Below, piece by piece: positions 1 through 6,372 of a stretch of DNA of 6,372 nucleotides. The stretch lies in assembly GCA_021815285.1 (NCBI GenBank), contig JAKAHE010000120.1:1-6372 (forward strand). The letters run 5' to 3'. How positions within the stretch are numbered: the first letter of the stretch is position 1; every line of letters begins with the position of its first letter. The position numbers were made by a program, and so were the translations under genes. Origin of the DNA: Nitrospirota bacterium. Its GTDB lineage: Bacteria > Nitrospirota > JACRHJ01. The notes under the pieces were generated by a model. That model did no database searches. It was given only the letters and a program-made list of their open reading frames with translations, and was not told where the DNA came from.

Positions 1-287
1 TGGAACACGGGAAAATGGCCGGAGCATACGAGGAAGCGCTGTCTCTTTTTTATGACGAATATATCGCGGCGTCTAAAGACAGGGCGATTAACGAGGTATC
101 CGCGCCGTTTTATGCTTTCCGGGCGGCGGTTGTGGCGAACCCTCTTTTCTATCCGGACGTGGCGGATGACGTTCGCGGAAAATTGCTGGCTTTCGCGCAC
201 GGCGTGCTCAGAGCGCGGGAATTCGGCCCGGCAAAGGTTAATTCATACGTATCGGACGGGTTAAGGTTCAGAAAGAGGTTCTTTTGA
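1..287 (+). CDS. Phosphotransferase (APH/choline kinase-like) family protein, C-terminal part
   Basis: The reading frame is open from the left edge (first whole codon at 3) to TGA at 285-287, leaving 94 visible residues; the ATG at 15 is probably internal because the frame continues upstream of it. The visible part is all-helical in character. It has the pattern I associate with the C-terminal helical lobe of APH/choline-kinase-like phosphotransferases: an LFYDEY helix, then a segment containing APFYAFRAAVVANPLFYP, then a basic helix. The ATP-binding and catalytic motifs (HGD, DxD) would lie upstream of the window, so activity and substrate cannot be judged. The stop overlaps the ATG of the phosphatase gene by one base (TGATG), so the two are almost certainly co-transcribed and translationally coupled. 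The family call rests on remembered resemblance; an unrelated helical protein is possible. Confidence 0.55.
   Translation, partial: EHGKMAGAYEEALSLFYDEYIAASKDRAINEVSAPFYAFRAAVVANPLFYPDVADDVRGKLLAFAHGVLRAREFGPAKVNSYVSDGLRFRKRFF
274..278 (+). promoter_or_regulatory. Ribosome binding site for the phosphatase gene
   Basis: AGAGG lies 8 bases before the ATG at 287, inside the end of the preceding gene. This spacing favours ATG 287 over the in-frame TTG at 284, which would sit only 5 bases from the site. Confidence 0.6.
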
Positions 288-1102
288 TGGAAAACTTCAG
301 CTGGCTTGCCGCATTTAAGGAAATTGGGGCAAAACTGCGCTCCGAAATGGACGAGCTGTTCAAGGGCAAAGGATACGGCAAACCGCTTGGGAAAGGCGCG
401 GGCGGAGACACGACCCTTGTTCTCGACAGAAAAGCCGAAGACGCCATCATACAGATACTCGAAAGGCTTTATGCGGACGGTCAGCAGTTTACTTTCATAT
501 CCGAAGAGATTGGAGAAAAGAATTTCGGGCGGGAGGATGCCGTAATACTTGCAGACCCGATTGACGGCAGTAACAACGCGAAATATGGAATACCGTTTTT
601 TTCTACGGCCCTTGTTATGGCAAGCGGAAGGAAGCTCTCTGATGTAGTCCTCGGGTATATAATAAATATCGGCACAGGGGACGAGTTCTGGGCCATAAAG
701 GGGGCCGGAGCGTTTAAAAACGGTATAAGGATAACTGCCTCCGATAGGACAGATCTCGGCATGGTAAACATAGAGGCTGCGTCTCCAGGCAGAGACCTCC
801 AGAAGGCCATGCCGCTTTTATCATGCGCGAGGAAGGTTAGGTGTCTTGGCAGTACGGCGCTGGACCTCGCCTGTCTCGCCGCCGGGGCCACGGACGCCGT
901 CATTGTCCCGTCCGCCTCTCGGAGTTTCGATTTTTCCGCCGGATGGCTTATTGTAAAAGAGGCCGGAGGAGTGGTCGCGGACCTCTCAGGAAACCCTTTG
1001 GATAACATACCGCTTGGCCTTGAGAGAACGACTCCGTTCATAGGCGCGTCCAATAAAACTGTCCTTGAAAAGGCGCTCCATGCGCTTGGAGGCTGCTCGT
1101 AA
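287..1102 (+). CDS. Inositol monophosphatase / fructose-bisphosphatase family phosphatase
   Basis: This is a complete 271-residue protein, normal length for the Li+-sensitive Mg2+-dependent sugar phosphatase superfamily. Family motifs are in order: GGDTTLVLDRKAED near residues 45-58, the metal-binding SEE (E73/E74), the signature ADPIDGSNN with D90 and D93, GSTALDLACLAAG before the second half, and FDFSAGWLIVKEAGG with the third acidic ligand D215. All expected metal ligands are present, so it should be an active cytosolic phosphomonoesterase. The SEE and DPIDGS spacing and the short length resemble archaeal-type bifunctional inositol-1-phosphatase/fructose-1,6-bisphosphatase proteins more than CysQ, but substrate cannot be read from these motifs. 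It overlaps the upstream kinase-like gene by one base, and its TAA is one base from the cobQ ATG. This tight packing suggests a role tied to corrinoid synthesis or to a small phosphorylated metabolite of that pathway; that part is inference. ATG 287 is chosen over TTG 284 because of ribosome-site spacing. Confidence 0.9.
   Translation: MENFSWLAAFKEIGAKLRSEMDELFKGKGYGKPLGKGAGGDTTLVLDRKAEDAIIQILERLYADGQQFTFISEEIGEKNFGREDAVILADPIDGSNNAKYGIPFFSTALVMASGRKLSDVVLGYIINIGTGDEFWAIKGAGAFKNGIRITASDRTDLGMVNIEAASPGRDLQKAMPLLSCARKVRCLGSTALDLACLAAGATDAVIVPSASRSFDFSAGWLIVKEAGGVVADLSGNPLDNIPLGLERTTPFIGASNKTVLEKALHALGGCS
1088..1092 (+). promoter_or_regulatory. Ribosome binding site for cobQ
   Basis: GGAGG sits at the very end of the phosphatase gene, 11 bases before the ATG at 1104. 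It supports ATG 1104 rather than the further-upstream in-frame ATG at 1065. The family alignment agrees, since cobyric acid synthases begin just before the GTGSHVGKS nucleotide-binding motif. Confidence 0.65.
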
Positions 1103-1103
1103 G

Positions 1104-2645
1104 ATGGCTAAGTCGTTGATGGTGCAGGGAACCGGTTCGCATGTCGGGAAGAGCGTGATAGTCGCAGCCCTGTGCAGAATCCTGGCCCGGCGGGGGGTTA
1201 ATGTGGCCCCTTTCAAGTCCCAGAACATGGCTCTGAACTCGTTTATAACCCCCGAAGGCGGCGAGATTGGCCGCGCTCAGGCGTACCAGGCGGAGGCGGC
1301 AAAAATCCCGCCATCGGTATTGATGAACCCGGTGCTCCTGAAGGCCAACAGCGACACTGGCGCGCAGGTGATAATACGCGGGAAAGCGGTCGGCAACATG
1401 TCCGTAAGAGAGTATCATGCCTATAAGGGCGAGGCATTCAGGGCGGCGCAGGAATGTTACGCGGAGCTCTCCGCCAGGCATGACGTGATAATCATAGAAG
1501 GGGCGGGAAGCCCGGCTGAGATAAATTTAAAGGAACATGACTTTGTGAACATGAAGACGGCGCAGATGGCCGGAGCGAAGGTCTTGATTGCCGCGGACAT
1601 CGACAGGGGAGGCGTCTTCGCATCGATGGTCGGGACGATGGAACTGCTCGACCCCTCCGAGCGGGAGCTGGTGGCGGGGTTTATAATAAACAAGTTCCGG
1701 GGAGACATATCGCTATTGAAAGACGGCCTGGATTTTATATTACGGAAGACAGGCAGACCTGTCCTTGGCGTAATCCCGTATTTCGACGACATACATATAC
1801 AGGAAGAAGACGGCGTGGCGCTGGACGCCGGCAGACCGCCGGCAGGCGGCTCATATCTCGACGACGGCGCGCTTGACATCGCGGTTTTAAGACTTAGGCA
1901 CATATCAAACTTCACGGATTTCGACCCGCTCTCCCACGAGCCGGGCGTTCGGGTGCGCTATGTCCGTGGGCCTGGAGAGCTCGGGCAACCGGACCTGGTT
2001 ATAATCCCCGGAAGCAAAAACACCATTTCGGACCTCCTTGAAATTCGCCGTTCCGGGCTTGAAGATGCCGTAGTCCGCTACCCTACCTCAGGTGGCAGCT
2101 TCGCAGGTATATGCGGCGGCTACCAGATGCTCGGGAATACGGTTAAGGACCCGGATGGGGTCGAGTCCGGGACGCCGGAGGTGAAGGGGATGGGAATACT
2201 TGACGTGGAGACCGTGCTTGCGGCGGAGAAGGTGACGGCGCAGGTAGCAGGGGAATGCCTGAGCGCAGGCGACCGCATGTGCGGCGCGGGCCGGCTTGCA
2301 GGCTATGAGATACATATGGGCAGGACGGAACTTGGCGAGAATGCCGAGCCGATGTTCATGATAAATGAAAAGAACGGTCAAAAAACTGGGTATTATGACG
2401 GCGCGGCAAGCCGGGCCCGTTTAACGGTCGATGCCGGTTTACCGGACGCATGGGGAACGTATATTCACGGGATATTCGATAACGACGACTTCCGCCGCGA
2501 ACTCCTCTCAGGCCTGAGACAGAAAAAGAATCGCCCCATTCTACCGCTTGATTATTCTGAACTGAAGGAGAGAGGTTTTGAATCGCTTGCCGGGCTGGTT
2601 GAGGCAAACATCGACATGGGAGCAATTCTTAAGCTTATAAAATAA
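1104..2645 (+). CDS. cobQ: Cobyric acid synthase (glutamine-hydrolysing)
   Basis: This 513-residue protein catalyses the ATP- and glutamine-dependent amidation of side chains b, d, e and g of adenosylcobyrinic acid a,c-diamide to give adenosylcobyric acid, in the cytosol (family knowledge; the symbol cbiP is also used). The N-terminal dethiobiotin-synthetase-like domain shows GTGSHVGKS at residues 9-17, PFKSQNMALNS just after it, EGAGSPAEINL from E132 and DIDRGGVFAS at 165-174. The C-terminal class I glutamine amidotransferase domain has the nucleophile C337 in GICGGYQMLG, the GYEIHMG segment, and the catalytic H455 in GTYIHGIFDN. All key residues are present and length is normal. An ATG at 1065 would add 13 residues inside the upstream gene; 1104 is preferred because of GGAGG at 1088-1092. 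It is the last gene of the left operon, followed by a predicted terminator. Its pathway neighbour cbiB lies beyond the kinase gene. Confidence 0.97.
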   Translation: MAKSLMVQGTGSHVGKSVIVAALCRILARRGVNVAPFKSQNMALNSFITPEGGEIGRAQAYQAEAAKIPPSVLMNPVLLKANSDTGAQVIIRGKAVGNMSVREYHAYKGEAFRAAQECYAELSARHDVIIIEGAGSPAEINLKEHDFVNMKTAQMAGAKVLIAADIDRGGVFASMVGTMELLDPSERELVAGFIINKFRGDISLLKDGLDFILRKTGRPVLGVIPYFDDIHIQEEDGVALDAGRPPAGGSYLDDGALDIAVLRLRHISNFTDFDPLSHEPGVRVRYVRGPGELGQPDLVIIPGSKNTISDLLEIRRSGLEDAVVRYPTSGGSFAGICGGYQMLGNTVKDPDGVESGTPEVKGMGILDVETVLAAEKVTAQVAGECLSAGDRMCGAGRLAGYEIHMGRTELGENAEPMFMINEKNGQKTGYYDGAASRARLTVDAGLPDAWGTYIHGIFDNDDFRRELLSGLRQKKNRPILPLDYSELKERGFESLAGLVEANIDMGAILKLIK

Positions 2646-2665
2646 TCAGAAAAATCATTCTGTTA

Positions 2666-2674
2666 TGGTATAAT
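2666..2674 (+). promoter_or_regulatory. Extended -10 promoter upstream of the sensor kinase
   Basis: TGGTATAAT reads as a perfect extended -10 element (TGn plus TATAAT) 21 bases after the cobQ stop. No good -35 hexamer is seen at 16-18 base spacing (TCAGAA at 2646-2651 matches the consensus at only two positions), which extended -10 promoters can tolerate. Transcription would start near 2681 and serve the kinase and probably cbiB. This is a motif call only, in an AT-rich gap where chance matches are possible. Confidence 0.5.
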
Positions 2675-2687
2675 AAAAAGACCTTTT

Positions 2688-2719
2688 AACCGGGGAAGCG
2701 CCGGTTTTTATCTTTTTTT
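2688..2719 (+). terminator. Intrinsic terminator after cobQ (or leader hairpin of the kinase gene)
   Basis: AACCGG at 2688-2693 pairs with CCGGTT at 2701-2706 around a 7-base loop, and a T-rich tail runs to 2719 (TTTTT, A, T, C, then seven T). A 6-bp stem is short but four pairs are GC. It lies 43 bases after the cobQ stop, as expected for the end of that operon. It also lies downstream of the -10 element, so it would be part of the kinase mRNA leader. Confidence 0.6.
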
Positions 2720-2726
2720 GAGCGGC

Positions 2727-5447
2727 ATGAAGATTCTGGAAAAAATAAAAGGCGTCAGGCTCATGGGGAGCATAAAGGGCAAGCTTATCCTTTATTTCGT
2801 GCTCCTGATCATAATACCATTTTCCATAATCGGCTCTATAGCCTACCAGAGCGAGAACAGCGCGCTGCGTGAAAGAATAAAGGAACATCTTACCTCCATT
2901 GCGGACATTCAGAAGGCCAGGATTGAGTCCTGGCTTGACGGCAAGGAAAGCGACGCGAGGTTTCTTGCCATGAACCCGAAGATAGCGTCGTATCTCGCTT
3001 TTCTTGAGAAATTTCCCGATTCCAGGTCTTTTATGCATACCAGGCAATACCTGGAACTGCGCGACATACTGAAGGGCATGACATTCGAGCATTCCTACCT
3101 GCGGGCCAATATAATAGACAAAACCGGCAGGATAGTCGCCTCCAACGACGAGGGGATGGTAGGACAGGTTCGCATGAACCAGGAGTATTTCAAGGGCGCT
3201 CTTGTCCATGCAATAGAGGGCAGAAGCGATGTCTATGTCAGGGGGATATATTACAACCAGTATTTGAAGGCCCTGGTTATGGCATTTTCCGTCCCCATAA
3301 TGAAAAACGGCAATTTCATAGGGGCCGCCGTAATTATCGTTGGGATGGACGAAAGCTTCTATCCCATTTTTGCAGGCTGGCCAGGTATGGGGAAGACCGG
3401 CGAGACCGTCCTCACTAAAATAAACGACGGCTATCTCATATTTTTGAACCGACTCCGCTTCGACAGAAATGCGCCCTTGAAGCTAAGGTTCAAGCTGAAA
3501 GATGCCCCCAAGCCAGAGCTTTTAGCGGCATCGGGCCGTGAAGGTGTCGTAGAGGCAAAGGATTACAGGGGCGTGGACGTGCTTGCCGTATACCGCTATA
3601 TCCCGGAGACGAGATGGGGTTTTGTCGTGAAAGAGGATTACAACGACGCCTTTGCCCCGATACATGCCCTTACGCGCCGGGTTTTCTATGCCACGGCGCT
3701 TACGCTGATACTCGTGATTTTTCTCATATACATGCTGTCGAGAAGGATTGCAGAGCCTATAGTTTCGTTGAGCAGGCTTTCGCGCAGAATAGCCCAGGGA
3801 GATTTCTCCGTGAATCTGCCGGTCAGGCGCAAAGATGAAATAGGGACCCTTGCGCTTTCCTTCAACGAGATGGCCGCCGCCCTCCAGACCTATAAAACCG
3901 AAGTTAACCGCAAGAGCGAGGAACTCGAAAAGGCAAATACGGAGCTGAAAGACCTTACGCAATCCCTTGAGGAGAAGGTAAAGGAGCGAACAGTCGAACT
4001 CGAAGACTTGAACCGCGCCCTGCTCTCCATGATGGAGGACTTAGATGAGAGGACTGAGGCGCTTGAGGCTTCACAGGTTGAACTTAAGAAATTCGCCGCA
4101 GAGGTTGAAGAGTCGAGGAACCGGGTCAGGGAGAACCTTGAGATAGTCGAGCGCGCAAACGTCGAACTGCGCCGGATAGACAGGATGAAGGACCACTTCC
4201 TGGGTATGATGTCCCACGAACTGAGGACGCCGCTTTCCCTGATAACAGGATATTCAAGCAATCTTCTCTCAGACCAGTCCATGGAAATGGATCCTAAGGT
4301 TACTGAGGCCCTGGAGGGCATCTCGAAGGGCGCGGAGAGGCTGAGGACTATAATAACAGAGATGCTCGATGTGTCCCAGATAGACGCGAAGGGTCTTCGC
4401 CTCACGTTCTCGCCGACAAATATCGGCGAGCTTGTCCAGGAAATCATAAAGGAACTGGCGACATTTACAAAACAGCGCAGACAGGATATCTCGCTGGAGG
4501 GATTCGCCGACCTGCCTCCGGTTGCCATAGACCGGAAAAGAATACACCAAGTGCTTATAAATATTATCGGCAACGCCATAAAGTTCACTCCCGACGGCGG
4601 CAGGATAGCCGTTTCGTTCAGGAAATTCAAGGAAGAACGGGCATTCCCTGGAGCGGCCATCAAGGGAAGTTCGGATTATCTGGATATCGTGGTATCTGAT
4701 GGTGGCATAGGGCTCGATAAAGAAGAGATAGACAGAATCTTTGAGAAATTTTATGAAGTGGGCGAGATAGACAAACACGCGACGAGCAAATACGCCTTTA
4801 TGGGTAGAGGCGTCGGTCTCGGGCTTCCGATAGCGCGAGGCATAGTCGAGGCTCACGGGGGCAGGCTGTGGGCGGAAAGCCCAGGCTACGATGCGGTGCA
4901 TTGCCCCGGCAGCACGTTTCATATTGTCCTGCCCGTAAGCGTCCAGACAAGCGAACTGGCAACCATGGGCATGGTGGCGGAGACCTCGGTTGAGCGACCC
5001 GAGACATATCCGGAAAAGCAGAAGACGCCCTCCGCCAATGCGCTGGTTGATCCGCCCGCAGGCCGTGTGTCGGGGGAAAAACCCAGGGTGCTCCTGATAG
5101 AAGACGATCCGGATATCCTGAACCTTACGGAAAGGCTGCTCAAGGGAGAATATGAGATAATAAAGGCCGGGGGGGGCAAGGAAGGCATAAAAATCGCCGG
5201 GGAACAATCTCCCGACCTCATCCTGCTCGATGTTTACATGGAGGACATGAGCGGCTACGAAGTATGCGAGATTTTAAAATCAGACCAGAAAACCGCCAGT
5301 ATACCCATCGCGATGTTCACAGCCGGCGCCCAGCGCTGGGAGGTGGACAGGGGCTATAAATCCGGCGCGGACGACTATATAACAAAGCCGTTCAAACCCG
5401 ACGAATTTCTTTCCAAGATAAAAGAACTCGTTCAATGCCGTCGTTGA
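2727..5447 (+). CDS. Membrane-bound hybrid sensor histidine kinase (double-Cache-like, HAMP, HisKA, HATPase_c, receiver)
   Basis: This 906-residue protein is an inner-membrane signal sensor. A transmembrane helix at about 20-40 and a second at about 319-338 flank some 278 extracytoplasmic residues. Those residues read like a double-Cache ligand-binding domain, including GMGKTGETVL and, near the membrane, YRYIPETRWGFVVKED. After TM2 come a HAMP domain (about 339-390, with DEIGTLALSFNEM), a roughly 100-residue coiled coil, and HisKA with phospho-acceptor H497 in SHELRTP. HATPase_c follows: N616 in the N box, D658 in SDGGIG, FEKFYE, then GRGVGLGL. A linker of about 45 residues leads to a C-terminal receiver with acidic E792/D793/D794, phospho-acceptor D835, T865 and K887 in TKPF. 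All catalytic residues are present. Start is uncertain: ATG 2727 has no clear ribosome site, TTG 2718 is possible, and ATG 2763 has AAAAGG at 2747-2752. No DNA-binding output domain is present. Ligand unknown; position before cbiB hints at corrinoid-related sensing, but this is inference. Confidence 0.95.
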   Translation: MKILEKIKGVRLMGSIKGKLILYFVLLIIIPFSIIGSIAYQSENSALRERIKEHLTSIADIQKARIESWLDGKESDARFLAMNPKIASYLAFLEKFPDSRSFMHTRQYLELRDILKGMTFEHSYLRANIIDKTGRIVASNDEGMVGQVRMNQEYFKGALVHAIEGRSDVYVRGIYYNQYLKALVMAFSVPIMKNGNFIGAAVIIVGMDESFYPIFAGWPGMGKTGETVLTKINDGYLIFLNRLRFDRNAPLKLRFKLKDAPKPELLAASGREGVVEAKDYRGVDVLAVYRYIPETRWGFVVKEDYNDAFAPIHALTRRVFYATALTLILVIFLIYMLSRRIAEPIVSLSRLSRRIAQGDFSVNLPVRRKDEIGTLALSFNEMAAALQTYKTEVNRKSEELEKANTELKDLTQSLEEKVKERTVELEDLNRALLSMMEDLDERTEALEASQVELKKFAAEVEESRNRVRENLEIVERANVELRRIDRMKDHFLGMMSHELRTPLSLITGYSSNLLSDQSMEMDPKVTEALEGISKGAERLRTIITEMLDVSQIDAKGLRLTFSPTNIGELVQEIIKELATFTKQRRQDISLEGFADLPPVAIDRKRIHQVLINIIGNAIKFTPDGGRIAVSFRKFKEERAFPGAAIKGSSDYLDIVVSDGGIGLDKEEIDRIFEKFYEVGEIDKHATSKYAFMGRGVGLGLPIARGIVEAHGGRLWAESPGYDAVHCPGSTFHIVLPVSVQTSELATMGMVAETSVERPETYPEKQKTPSANALVDPPAGRVSGEKPRVLLIEDDPDILNLTERLLKGEYEIIKAGGGKEGIKIAGEQSPDLILLDVYMEDMSGYEVCEILKSDQKTASIPIAMFTAGAQRWEVDRGYKSGADDYITKPFKPDEFLSKIKELVQCRR

Positions 5448-6372
5448 TTATCCCCCTCGCGTTCCTCATGGATGCTATTGTTGGCGACCCGCGCTGGCTG
5501 CCGCACCCTGTGAGGATAATCGGAGTGTTCGCCGGGAGATTTGAGCGCATTCTCAACCGCCCGCGCTCAGGGAATGCATATCTTCTTGCGGCTGGTCTTG
5601 TGGCGTCACTGACTGTTGTTGGCATAACGTTTTCCGTTTCACTTATCCTCGTTAAGACCGCTTATATCTATCTCGGCAGGCTTGGAGGGAGCGTGTTTGA
5701 GATGCTCCTTGCTTATACAACGCTTTCTGCCAGGTCGCTGGCCATGGCCGCAAAAGACGTTCTTGAACCCCTATCTTCCAATGACCTGCCTGATGCGCGA
5801 GCAAAGCTTGCGATGATTGTTGGCCGGGATACCGAAGAACTGGACGAACCGCAGGTTGTGCGGGGGGCCGTGGAGACCGTTGCGGAGAACACCTCGGACG
5901 GGATAATCGCCCCGCTTTTTTACCTTGCCATCGGCGGCGCGCCGCTTGCCCTGGCATACAAGGCGGTGAACACGCTGGACTCCATGTTCGGATATAAAAA
6001 CGAGAGATTCCTCTATTTCGGACGCGCGGCGGCGAGGCTCGACGACATCGCAAACTTCATCCCGGCAAGACTATCAGCCATGCTTACAGTAATGGCGTCC
6101 TTCCTGCTGAATGCGGCGGTCGGCGGTTATTCGTGGATCAGCTCAGTAAAGACCGTAATCCATGACGGCGGCAATCATCCGAGCCCTAACAGCGGCTACC
6201 CGGAAGCGGCGGCGGCTGGCGCGCTTGGAGTGCGGCTGGGCGGCGAAAACTCCTATTTCGGCGTAAAATCCATAAAACCGTTCATCGGCGAGGCTTCGCG
6301 CCCGCTCGAACCGGAAAGGATAAGAGAAGCCGTACGGCTGATGTATGCCACGGCGGCCGTGGGGGCAATAAC
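5435..6372 (+). CDS. cbiB: Adenosylcobinamide-phosphate synthase, 3' end beyond the window
   Basis: The frame from ATG 5435 stays open to the right edge, giving 312 residues; the family is usually about 310-330, so only the extreme C-terminus should be missing. CbiB (CobD in the aerobic-pathway naming) is an integral membrane protein that joins adenosylcobyric acid to (R)-1-amino-2-propanol or its O-phosphate, giving adenosylcobinamide (phosphate). Family motifs are in order: VGDPRWLPHPVR at 16-27, VGRDTEELD, ETVAENTSDGIIAPLFY from E147, NTLDSMFGYKNER at 179-191, an ARLDDIANFIPARL segment, and NHPSPNSGYPEAAAAGALG from N247. Hydrophobic stretches near the N-terminus and around residues 55-75 fit membrane segments. 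The start lies within the kinase gene, overlapping it by 13 bases, with only a weak purine stretch (AAAGAA) upstream, so translation is probably coupled to the kinase. Its product acts directly after CobQ in the pathway. Confidence 0.95.
   Translation, partial: MPSLIIPLAFLMDAIVGDPRWLPHPVRIIGVFAGRFERILNRPRSGNAYLLAAGLVASLTVVGITFSVSLILVKTAYIYLGRLGGSVFEMLLAYTTLSARSLAMAAKDVLEPLSSNDLPDARAKLAMIVGRDTEELDEPQVVRGAVETVAENTSDGIIAPLFYLAIGGAPLALAYKAVNTLDSMFGYKNERFLYFGRAAARLDDIANFIPARLSAMLTVMASFLLNAAVGGYSWISSVKTVIHDGGNHPSPNSGYPEAAAAGALGVRLGGENSYFGVKSIKPFIGEASRPLEPERIREAVRLMYATAAVGAI

Noticed and set aside
52..264. 70-codon + strand frame overlapping the phosphotransferase-like gene
   Set aside because: It is an alternative-frame shadow; the frame ending at 287 stays open to the window edge and is coupled to the next gene.
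481..1053. 190-codon open frame on the - strand across the phosphatase gene
   Set aside because: The + strand encodes a complete phosphatase with all metal ligands; the antisense translation resembles no family.
1065..1103. Upstream ATG for cobQ adding 13 residues
   Set aside because: The extension lies within the phosphatase gene, has no family support, and GGAGG at 1088-1092 points to ATG 1104.
1457..1915. 152-codon open frame on the - strand inside cobQ
   Set aside because: It is a serine- and proline-rich shadow of the conserved cobQ N-terminal domain.
2646..2726. Possible cobalamin riboswitch between cobQ and the kinase gene
   Set aside because: The gap is only about 80 bases, too short for a cobalamin riboswitch (around 200 bases), and I see no B12-box-like sequence; a promoter and hairpin explain it.
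4269..5207. 312-codon open frame on the - strand, with another 257-codon frame at 3890-4663
   Set aside because: Both lie antisense to intact HisKA, HATPase_c and coiled-coil coding sequence. The translations show no recognisable domain and look like low-complexity shadows.
5652..6053. 133-codon open frame on the - strand inside cbiB
   Set aside because: cbiB is clearly coding on the + strand with all family motifs; the antisense product is arginine- and proline-rich, without recognisable features.

Overview
This window is a bacterial chromosomal segment carrying part of a cobalamin (vitamin B12) biosynthesis locus, with every gene on the + strand. Base composition is moderately GC-rich with frequent ATA isoleucine codons. 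The mixture of a deltaproteobacterial-style double-Cache hybrid kinase, a stand-alone CobQ and CbiB suggests a Gram-negative anaerobe or microaerophile of the Desulfobacterota/Nitrospirota kind. That placement is an inference from style, not from a marker gene.

Left block (1-2645): three tightly packed genes. First is the C-terminal end of a protein resembling the phosphotransferase (APH/choline kinase-like) family, cut by the window edge. Next is a complete inositol-monophosphatase/fructose-bisphosphatase family phosphatase whose ATG overlaps the previous stop by one base. Third is a complete cobyric acid synthase (cobQ/cbiP), whose ATG lies one base after the phosphatase stop. This reads as a single operon ending in cobQ.

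Middle (2646-2726): a short intergenic stretch with an extended -10 promoter (TGGTATAAT) lying immediately before a GC hairpin with a T-rich tail that looks like an intrinsic terminator. It marks the end of the cobQ operon and probably the start of a second transcription unit.

Right block (2727-6372): a large membrane-bound hybrid histidine kinase (extracytoplasmic double-Cache-like sensor, HAMP, long coiled coil, HisKA, HATPase_c, C-terminal receiver), then cbiB (adenosylcobinamide-phosphate synthase), whose start lies inside the last codons of the kinase gene. cbiB runs off the right edge close to its expected end.

CobQ and CbiB catalyse consecutive steps: amidation of adenosylcobyrinic acid a,c-diamide to adenosylcobyric acid, then attachment of the aminopropanol arm. 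The unusual point is the sensor kinase wedged between them and apparently translationally coupled to cbiB. A second point is the small-molecule kinase/phosphatase pair leading into cobQ, which could fill pathway steps often lacking a recognised gene (threonine phosphorylation, alpha-ribazole-phosphate or cobalamin-phosphate dephosphorylation). Nothing here proves a previously undescribed system; the arrangement is the part worth following up.
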